A stretch of DNA of 64,000 nucleotides from Streptomyces sp. NRRL F-5123. GTDB taxonomy: Bacteria; Actinomycetota; Actinomycetes; Streptomycetales; Streptomycetaceae. The stretch lies in contig NZ_JOHY01000004.1 of the NCBI RefSeq assembly GCF_000721495.1, forward strand, positions 1 to 64,000. Direction: 5' to 3'. This document shows, piece after piece, positions 57,803 to 64,000 of the stretch; position 1 is the stretch's first letter; each line of letters opens with the position of its first letter. Below the pieces are notes generated by a model, which was not told the origin of the DNA, ran no database searches, and worked only from the letters and a program-made list of their open reading frames with translations. Both the position numbers and the translations under genes were made by a program.

Positions 57803-58786
57803 ATGCGGTTCGTACTGAGAAAGCTCGGCTTCTACCTGGTGGCCGCGTGGGTCGCGGTGACCGTCAACTTCGCCCTGCCCCGGCTCATCCCCGGCAGCCC
57901 CGTCGACCTCATCCTGGCCCGGCAGTCCCAGCAGGGGCAGGTGCCGCCGGGCGAGCGCCACACGCTGGAGAAGATGCTCGGGCTCGGCCACGGCAGCATC
58001 CTCAGCCAGTACCGGGACTACCTGGGCTCCATCGCCCGCCTGCGGTTCGGCCTGTCGATCACCTACTTCCCCACACCGGTGTCGCAGATCCTGCGCTCCT
58101 CGGTGCTGTGGACGCTGGGGCTGGTGGGCACCGCGACCGTGATCAGCGCGCTGCTCGGCATCTCGCTCGGGACGGTGGCCGGTTGGCGGCGCGGCACCTG
58201 GCTGGACTCGCTGGTCCCCGCGACGACCTTCCTCGCGGCCATCCCGTACTTCTGGGTGGCCCTGCTGCTGATCTACTTCTTCACCCAGGTGTGGACGGTC
58301 TTCCCCGACCAGTTCAGCTACGACCCGGCGCTCAGCATCGGCTGGTCGGGGCAGTTCATCGGCTCCGCGCTGCGGCACGCGCTGCTTCCGGCCATCACCA
58401 TCGTGCTCAGTTCGGTGGGCGGCTGGCTGCTCGGGATGCGGAACATGATGGTCTCCACGCTGTCCGAGGACTACGTCTCGGCCGCCGAGGCCAAGGGCCT
58501 GCGACCGCGCACCGTCATGCTGGGCTACGCGGCCCGCAACGCCGTACTGCCGTCGGTCGCGGGCTTCGCGATCTCGCTGGGATTCGTGATCAGCGGCAGC
58601 CTGGTGATGGAGATGGTCTTCTCCTACCAGGGCATCGGCTACCAGCTCCTCCAGGCCGTCACCAACAGCGACTACCCCCTGATGCAGGCCATCTTCCTGG
58701 TCATCACCTTCGCCGTGCTCGCCGCCAACTTCCTGGTGGACGTGCTCTACGGCTTCGTCGACCCGCGAACGAGGTCCGCCCGATGA
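57803..58786 (+). CDS. Opp/Dpp-type ABC permease B
   Basis: The 327-residue integral membrane protein begins MRFVLRKLGFYLVAAWVAVT and has six predicted helices, the usual DppB start-up sequence LPRLIPGSPVDLILARQ and the EAA-like ATPase-contact loop DYVSAAEAKGLRPRTVMLGY. It starts nine bases after the binding-protein stop and ends in an ATGA overlap with the next permease, so translation is coupled. It forms one half of the membrane channel of the importer. No protein N-terminal signal beyond the first helix is expected. Confidence 0.92.
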   Translation: MRFVLRKLGFYLVAAWVAVTVNFALPRLIPGSPVDLILARQSQQGQVPPGERHTLEKMLGLGHGSILSQYRDYLGSIARLRFGLSITYFPTPVSQILRSSVLWTLGLVGTATVISALLGISLGTVAGWRRGTWLDSLVPATTFLAAIPYFWVALLLIYFFTQVWTVFPDQFSYDPALSIGWSGQFIGSALRHALLPAITIVLSSVGGWLLGMRNMMVSTLSEDYVSAAEAKGLRPRTVMLGYAARNAVLPSVAGFAISLGFVISGSLVMEMVFSYQGIGYQLLQAVTNSDYPLMQAIFLVITFAVLAANFLVDVLYGFVDPRTRSAR

Positions 58787-59757
58787 CCACCGCCGACATC
58801 ACCTCGGCCGGGCCCGCCCCGGCGCCCGTACCGCAACTGCCCGCCACCGGGCCCTCCCGCGGGGCGCGTGCCGCCGTGACCAGGGCCTGGCGCACCGTCC
58901 GCCGCTCCCCGCGACTGGCGGTGGGGCTGGCACTGATCACCGTCTTCGTCCTGGTCGCCCTCTTCGGGCCGCTCCTCGCCGGGGACCCCGACGGGCTCAG
59001 TCTCGACCTGGCCCAGTCGCCGTCCGCTGCGCACTGGCTGGGCACCACGGACACCGGCCAGGACGTCTTCGACCAGCTGATCGCCGCGACCCGCACCACG
59101 CTGCTGATCGGCGTCGCCGCGGCGCTGCTGTCGACCGCCGTGTCCGTGGTGATCGGTATCGGGGGCGGCTTCCTCGGCGGCTGGGCCGACGAGACCCTCT
59201 CCCTGGTCAGCAACGTCTTCCTGGTGATCCCCGGGCTCCCGCTGGTCGTCGTGATCGCCTCGTACACCAAGGGCGGCAGCGCCACGGCCACGATCGCCAT
59301 CATCGCCGTCACCTCGTGGGCCGGCCCCGCCCGGGTGCTGCGCGCGCAGACGCTCTCGCTGCGCAGCAGGGACTACGTCCTCGCGGCCCGGCTGTACGGC
59401 GAGCGGCGCTGGCGGGTCGTCCTGGTGGAGATCCTGCCGAACGAGGCGGCGATCATCGTCTCGCAGTTCATCTTCGCGGTCATCTTCGCGATCCTCACCC
59501 AGGCCGGCCTGGCCTTCCTGGGGCTCCAGGACCCGAGCCGGCTGACCTGGGGCACCATGCTGTACTTCGCCCAGAACGCGGAGGCGCTCTCCAGCGGTTC
59601 GTGGTGGTGGTTCGTCCCGCCGGGCCTGTGCATCGCCGTCTTCGGCGCGGCCCTGTCCCTGATCAGCTTCGGGCTCGACGAGGTCCTCGACCCCACACTG
59701 CGTGTCCACCGGCCAGGCCGACTGAAGCGGGCCGGACGAAAGGAGGCCGGTCGATGA
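58783..59757 (+). CDS. Opp/Dpp-type ABC permease C
   Basis: The 324-residue protein has a Pro/Ala-rich cytoplasmic N-terminus, then about six helices. LAQSPSAAHWLGTTDTGQDV followed by FDQLIAATRTTLLIGVAAAL is the hallmark DppC beginning of the membrane domain; SRDYVLAARLYGERRWRVVL is the ATPase-contact loop. It overlaps its neighbours by ATGA at both ends and completes the channel with permease B. The C-terminal SLISFGLDEVLDPTLRV is typical of the family. Confidence 0.92.
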   Translation: MTTADITSAGPAPAPVPQLPATGPSRGARAAVTRAWRTVRRSPRLAVGLALITVFVLVALFGPLLAGDPDGLSLDLAQSPSAAHWLGTTDTGQDVFDQLIAATRTTLLIGVAAALLSTAVSVVIGIGGGFLGGWADETLSLVSNVFLVIPGLPLVVVIASYTKGGSATATIAIIAVTSWAGPARVLRAQTLSLRSRDYVLAARLYGERRWRVVLVEILPNEAAIIVSQFIFAVIFAILTQAGLAFLGLQDPSRLTWGTMLYFAQNAEALSSGSWWWFVPPGLCIAVFGAALSLISFGLDEVLDPTLRVHRPGRLKRAGRKEAGR

Positions 59758-60887
59758 GCGCCGCCGCGACCGACACGACCGGCTCGGCGGACTCCGCCGC
59801 CTCCCGTACGGCCCCGGTCGTCCTGCGGGCCGACGACGTCAGCGTCGAGTACGACGGTGAGCGGCCCACCCGTGCCGTCCGCGGGGTCAGCTTCCGGCTG
59901 CACCGCGGCGAGGTGCTGGGCATCGCCGGGGAGAGCGGGTGCGGCAAGTCGACCCTCGCCTACGCGATCACCCGGATGCTCAGGGCCCCGGCGCGGATGA
60001 CCGGCGGCGGCGTCGTCTTCCGCGGCTCCGACGGCGTCGAGACGGACATCGCGGCGCTCGACGACGCGGGCCTGCGGGAGTTCCGCTGGAACCGGCTGTC
60101 CATGGTCTTCCAGAGCGCGATGAACGCGCTGAACCCGGTCACCACGGTGGGCAGGCAGTTCGACGACATCTTCCGCGCCCATCTGCCCGGCGCGCCCAAG
60201 GAGGAGCGCGCCCGCCGCACCCGCGAGCTGCTGGAGATGGTCGGCATCGACGCGGACCGGGCCGGGAGCTACCCGCACGAGCTGTCCGGCGGCATGCGCC
60301 AGCGCGTCGTCATCGCCATGGCGCTGGCCCTGGAGCCGGGCGTGGTGATCATGGACGAGCCCACCACCGCGCTCGACGTGGTGGTCCAGCGGGAGATCCT
60401 CGACGAGATCGAACGGCTGCGCGAGCAGTTGGGCTTCAGCGTCGTCTTCATCACCCACGACCTGAACCTGCTGCTGGAGATCAGCGACCGGCTGGCCGTG
60501 ATGTACGCCGGCCGGATCGTCGAGTACGCCCCGGCGGAACACCTGGGCGGTGCGGCCGCCCACCCCTACACCCAGGGGCTGCTGCGCTCCTTCCCCGACC
60601 TGACCGGCGAGCGGCGGGAGTTGCGCGGCATTCCGGGCTCCCCGCCCGACCTGCGTGAAGACCTGACCGGCTGCGCGTTCGCCGACCGCTGCCCCGACGC
60701 CTTCGAGCCCTGCCGCTCGGTGCAACCCCGGCTGCTCGCGGTCCCGGACCGTCCTGGGCAGTGGACCGCGGCATGCCACCTCCACGACCCGGCCTTCCGT
60801 GCACCGGGAACATCCGAACCGGACCCGCCAGGAGGCCGCCCCGAAGCGGTGGACGGTTCCGCACCGAGCGAAGGATCCACGACGTGA
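59754..60887 (+). CDS. Opp/Dpp-type ABC ATPase D
   Basis: The 377-residue ATPase has Walker A GIAGESGCGKSTLAYAITR, the signature LSGGMRQRVVIAMALAL, Walker B VVIMDEPTTALD and the switch His in FITHDLNLLL. The C-terminal extension with CAFADRCPDAFEPC and a later Cys (AACHLHDPA) is the Cys-rich tail typical of Opp/Dpp ATPases, which can carry an iron-sulfur cluster. It energizes import together with the next gene product. The start overlaps the permease stop; the 3' end overlaps the next start (GTGA). Confidence 0.93.
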   Translation: MSAAATDTTGSADSAASRTAPVVLRADDVSVEYDGERPTRAVRGVSFRLHRGEVLGIAGESGCGKSTLAYAITRMLRAPARMTGGGVVFRGSDGVETDIAALDDAGLREFRWNRLSMVFQSAMNALNPVTTVGRQFDDIFRAHLPGAPKEERARRTRELLEMVGIDADRAGSYPHELSGGMRQRVVIAMALALEPGVVIMDEPTTALDVVVQREILDEIERLREQLGFSVVFITHDLNLLLEISDRLAVMYAGRIVEYAPAEHLGGAAAHPYTQGLLRSFPDLTGERRELRGIPGSPPDLREDLTGCAFADRCPDAFEPCRSVQPRLLAVPDRPGQWTAACHLHDPAFRAPGTSEPDPPGGRPEAVDGSAPSEGSTT

Positions 60888-61876
60888 GCGCCCTCGAAGT
60901 CAGCGACCTCACCATCGACTACGCGCAGGCGCGCGGCAAGCACTTCCGTGCCGTCGACTCGCTGTCCTTCTCCCTGCAGGCGGGGCGGACCCTGGCCCTG
61001 GTCGGAGAGAGCGGCAGCGGAAAGTCCAGTGTGCTCAAGGCGCTTTCCCGGCTGGTCACGCCGTCCGGGGGCACCATCCGGCTCGACGGCCGCGACCGGG
61101 TGCGGGCCAAGGACTACCGGCGTGCCGTCCAGATGGTCTTCCAGGACCCCTTCGCCTCGCTCAACCCCTCGCACACGGTGGAGCACCACCTGCGCCGCCC
61201 GCTGCTCGCCACCGGCACCGCCCGGCGGGGGGAGCAGGTACGGACCGCCGTGGCGGACCTGCTGGGCCAGGTGAACCTGACCCCGGCGGCCGACGTGGCC
61301 CGCAAGCGCCCGCACGAACTGTCGGGCGGGCAGCGGCAGCGGGTCGCGATCGCCCGGGCCCTCGCCCCTGAGCCCAGCGTTCTCCTCGCCGACGAGCCGG
61401 TCTCGATGCTGGACGTCTCCATCCGGCTGGAGATCCTCAACCTGCTGAACCGCCTCAAGGAGGACCGCAGACTGGCGCTGCTGTACGTCACCCACGACCT
61501 GGCGACCGCACGGCACTTCTCCTCCGAGATCATGGTGATGTACCGCGGCCAGGTGGTCGAACGCGGCCCGAGCGACGAGGTCATCCTCAACCCCCGGCAC
61601 CCTTACACCCAGGTGCTGGCCGCCGCCGCACCCAGCACCGGCGCCACCCGGGACCAGGTGCGCGAGGCCCGTCTGGCGCGGCAGGCCGCCCGCGCCCGAC
61701 GCGACGCGGAGCGCCGCGAGGTCGTCGTCGGCGAGGGCTGCCGCTTCCGCCCCCGCTGCCCCTTCGCCATGGACGTCTGCGCCGAGCGCCCCCGCGAAGC
61801 CGTCATCCCCGCCGCGTCCGGCGCCGACACCGGCCACCGCGCGATGTGCTGGCTCCACACCGGCACCGCCGGCTGA
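60884..61876 (+). CDS. Opp/Dpp-type ABC ATPase F
   Basis: GTG 60884 overlaps the preceding stop and follows AAGGA. The 330-residue protein has Walker A GESGSGKSSVLKALS, the signature LSGGQRQRVAIARALAP, Walker B SVLLADEPVSMLD and switch His in YVTHDLATARH, plus the C-terminal Cys-containing motif GCRFRPRCPFAMDVC. It forms a heterodimer with ATPase D. Presence of both dedicated ATPases makes this importer self-sufficient, unlike the CUT1 system at 34-37 kb. It is the last gene of the operon. Confidence 0.93.
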   Translation: MSALEVSDLTIDYAQARGKHFRAVDSLSFSLQAGRTLALVGESGSGKSSVLKALSRLVTPSGGTIRLDGRDRVRAKDYRRAVQMVFQDPFASLNPSHTVEHHLRRPLLATGTARRGEQVRTAVADLLGQVNLTPAADVARKRPHELSGGQRQRVAIARALAPEPSVLLADEPVSMLDVSIRLEILNLLNRLKEDRRLALLYVTHDLATARHFSSEIMVMYRGQVVERGPSDEVILNPRHPYTQVLAAAAPSTGATRDQVREARLARQAARARRDAERREVVVGEGCRFRPRCPFAMDVCAERPREAVIPAASGADTGHRAMCWLHTGTAG

Positions 61877-62014
61877 CGTGGCCCCGGCGGTCCGGGCGGG
61901 GTTGCGGGCAGTTCCGCTGCTCCTCGCCGACGGCGGCGCTCGACGGCGCCGGTGTGGTGGGTGGGTGCGGATGGACGCGGCCGCTCCCGGGCCGGGGGCG
62001 GGTACGGAGGCGGG

Positions 62015-62620
62015 TCAGTTGTCCGTGGACGAGGGCCAGTGGTCGGCTGCCCATTCGGGCCAGCCGGGCCAGCCTGCCGGTGGGGGCGGGATCTGACCGC
62101 CGTTGAGTTCGGCGACGTCAGGAGCCTGGAACTGCTCGCGCCACGCGTCCACGTCGGCTTCGCTCATAGGGAAGGTCTGGTGGGGCGTGGTCGCCTGGCG
62201 GTGAGCGATGCGGGCGAGCTGCGCGTCCTTGTCCACGGGCAGGTAGACCACCTGGCACGCCGCGCCGGCCGACCTGGCCAGCCAGCGCAGTGCGGAGCGT
62301 TCGTCACGGCCCCAGAGCCCGAAGTCGAGGACGACGCCGGTTCCCAGCCGCAGCGCCTGGAGGGCGAGCCAGACGAGGCGGCCTTCGAGCACCCAGCGCT
62401 TGCCGCCGGCCATCGAGTCCTGGAACAGCGGGATCATCCAGTGGTCCGGGGTCAGCCGCAGCGCGCGGTGCTCGGCGGCCAACTCGGCGGCCCGGGTGGT
62501 CTTTCCGGCCGCGGGCAGCCCGACCATCAGGAACAGCGTGGGGACGGGAACGGGGACGGCTGCGGGCGGCACCGGGAACGGTGCCGGGCCGGACGAACCG
62601 GTTCGCTGCGACTGTGACAT
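62015..62620 (-). CDS. P-loop nucleotide kinase-like ATPase
   Basis: ATG 62620 with AGGAAAG upstream gives 201 residues. After a Pro/Val-rich start, LFLMVGLPAAGKTTRAAELA (Walker A at residues 34-42) opens a zeta-toxin/chloramphenicol-phosphotransferase-like P-loop kinase fold with ALRLTPDHWMIPLFQ, GTGVVLDFGLWGRDERSALR (the Asp after strand 3) and ARIAHRQATTPHQTFPMSEA. Proteins of this type phosphorylate small metabolites, antibiotics or nucleic-acid ends. The substrate is unknown. It ends with a Trp- and Pro-rich tail. Convergent with the importer operon. Confidence 0.85.
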   Translation of the reverse strand: MSQSQRTGSSGPAPFPVPPAAVPVPVPTLFLMVGLPAAGKTTRAAELAAEHRALRLTPDHWMIPLFQDSMAGGKRWVLEGRLVWLALQALRLGTGVVLDFGLWGRDERSALRWLARSAGAACQVVYLPVDKDAQLARIAHRQATTPHQTFPMSEADVDAWREQFQAPDVAELNGGQIPPPPAGWPGWPEWAADHWPSSTDN

Positions 62621-63687
62621 GGCTTTCCTGGTCAGGCGGGACGGCCCGGCAGCACGATGGGCGCGTGTGGCTGTCGGCGGGACGCCGGTGGCTGGGGCTC
62701 CTGTCCCGGGCCGGGGAGGCCGCGGCTGCGGGCAGCCTCAGGACCACCGCCGGGCGGCGGCCCGGGTGGTCGTACCGGCGAGGCAGGACGTGCCCTGACT
62801 GTAACCGACAGCGGTCCGCCCGTCCCCGGTCCCGCCGACCGCCGACCGCCGACCGGCCACGGCCGGGTCACCGGAAGGACCGGTCCGCCGGGCAGTCAGC
62901 GGAGAGGGGGACGGACGGCGCGGCGGGCGTGCCGGAAAAAGCGGTCGCGCCTGCCGCGCCGAACGGGCGCTCGGCTGGGACCCCGCGCAGCCCCCGAGAC
63001 CCGGCAGCCTCGACGCCATGTACGCGTTCGCGTCCTACGCGGAGTCGTTCGCCGGCTGAGCCGAACTGGCGCCGGGCCGCCCGGCAGGCCCGGGCCGCCG
63101 GGGGTCTCCACCACCCGTGCCGCCGCACGGGATCCGATGCGCTGCCCGCGCACGAACACCCCGTCGACACGCCGGGCAGAACAGCGAAGACCGCCGCCCG
63201 GTCCTCGGGATCGATCCCCGAACACACGTACACGGGCCGGGCCGCGAATGCGGTGTTGTGCCGCAACCACGCCTGCATCCGGTCGAGTCGAGCCGCTCTG
63301 CGGGCAGGGACGGCCGGGGCCGGGCTCGCCGAGGGCCGTGGCGAGGACGCTCCGCATGACGGGAGTTCGAACACCTCATGGATGTTCCCGTAGGCGTTGC
63401 CCCGGATCGTGCGACGGCGCCCGTTCGCGCTGCACAGGGGTGTCCGTGGCCGTCGACGCTCCAGGGCCAGGGCCTGCCGCAGCGCACGCGGCACGGACGA
63501 GGGCCCGGGGCCGACACACGCGAACAGGCCGTGCATCGCGCCCTGGTCACTGCTCGGCGTGGCCGCCGGTCCGCCACCGGGGTGACGGGACGCACCGGTG
63601 TCCCGCCCCCGGACCCGGACCGACCGACCCCGAGGCCAGGTCGATGACGTCCGAGCTGTCCCGTCCGCCGTCCGGGGACGGCCCGCC
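62621..63687. other. About 1 kb without a clear gene; relics possible
   Basis: No frame has good start, bias and domain content together. On the plus strand a short segment ending in TGA at 63058 reads ERALGWDPAQPPRPGSL then DAMYAFASYAESFAG, which looks like a true protein C-terminus whose upstream part is lost. On the minus strand RRAARLDRMQAWLRHNTAFA and RPVYVCSGIDPEDRAAVF (about 63300-63160) are also protein-like but the flanks are not. I take this as degraded sequence. Confidence 0.35.
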
Positions 63688-64000
63688 TCACGCGGAGGCG
63701 GGCCGCGGGGAGACGGGCAGGGCCGAGCGGACGGCCTCCGGGCTGCGGGCGACCACGGCGGTGCCGTCGTCGGCGGTGATGATCGGCCGCTGGATCAGGG
63801 CCGGGTGGGCGGCCAGCGCGTCGATCCAGCGGGCGCGGGCGGCCGGGTCGCGGTCCCAGGCGTCCAGGCCGAGTTCGGCCGCCGCGGGCTCGCCGGTCCG
63901 GGTGATGTCCCAGGGTTCGAGGCCGAGCCGTTCGAGCAGGGCGGTGAGCTCCGCGGCGGTGGGCGGGTCGTCGAGGTAGCGGCGCACGGTGTACGCGGCG
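63688..64000 (-). CDS. Arsenate reductase (ArsC/Spx-like) family protein, C-terminal part
   Basis: The minus-strand frame enters from the right edge and ends at 63688. The visible 103 residues start AAYTVRRYLDDPPTAAELTA and include LLERLGLEPWDITRTGEPAA, ARARWIDALAAHPALIQRPI and VVARSPEAVRSAL. These are the conserved C-terminal blocks of the ArsC/YffB thioredoxin-fold family, including the RPI motif whose Arg binds arsenate. The N-terminal CxxC or C region is outside the window, so it cannot be said whether the catalytic Cys is present. Such proteins reduce arsenate with glutathione/mycothiol or act as regulators. Confidence 0.82.
   Translation of the reverse strand, partial: AAYTVRRYLDDPPTAAELTALLERLGLEPWDITRTGEPAAAELGLDAWDRDPAARARWIDALAAHPALIQRPIITADDGTAVVARSPEAVRSALPVSPRPASA

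Overview
The window reads as part of a linear Streptomyces chromosome, most likely an arm (a large linear plasmid is possible). Coding frames are strongly G/C-biased at third positions. The telomere-maintenance pair tap-tpg lies at 16.7-19.6 kb. A subtilisin-inhibitor (SSI) family protein, many secreted carbohydrate-active enzymes, ATGA-overlapped operons and leaderless starts all fit that genus. No replication origin, rRNA or CRISPR array is visible. All calls come from reading the sequence; no database search was run.

Layout. 0-16 kb is an accessory region crowded with relics: the N-terminal part of a tyrosine recombinase, an ISL3-type transposase tail, an orphan SUKH protein, a secreted-protein gene with an in-frame amber codon, a nitrilase-fold gene broken by several indels, a decayed two-gene operon, a STAND/TPR regulator relic and other fragments. 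Intact MFS, metallo-beta-lactamase, AraC, methyltransferase and small secreted-protein genes lie among them. 16.7-20.3 kb holds tpg, tap and an IS256-type relic. 20.3-28.7 kb carries a DUF3291 protein, a divergent hydrolase/aldo-keto reductase pair, a large multidomain GH31 enzyme, a membrane protein and a broken Ser/Thr kinase gene.

28.7-41.7 kb is a compact alpha-mannoside utilization locus built from two divergent operons. One, on the minus strand, runs cupin mannose-6-phosphate-isomerase-like protein, ROK kinase, LacI repressor, GH125 alpha-mannosidase. The other, on the plus strand, runs solute-binding lipoprotein, two permeases, GH76 endo-alpha-mannanase, GH38 alpha-mannosidase, and ends at a 21-bp-stem terminator. 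LacI-type palindromes sit in the shared intergenic region. The inferred logic is extracellular cutting by GH76, import by the ABC system (whose ATPase is not encoded here), intracellular trimming by GH38 and GH125, then phosphorylation and isomerization.

41.8-51.7 kb is mixed housekeeping and accessory material: methyltransferase, VOC protein, an odd tRNA-like element, a DUF3152 metalloprotease-like protein, a large secreted protein, a TetR/NTF2 divergent pair, FolC and several fragments. 51.7-61.9 kb is a second carbohydrate locus: a secreted CBM2-GH5 enzyme and a cytoplasmic GH5-like enzyme on the minus strand, divergent from a complete five-gene Opp/Dpp-type ABC importer. A shared CTTAACCGG operator-like element lies upstream of both sides. 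The window closes with a P-loop kinase, about 1 kb without a clear gene, and the C-terminal part of an ArsC-family protein.
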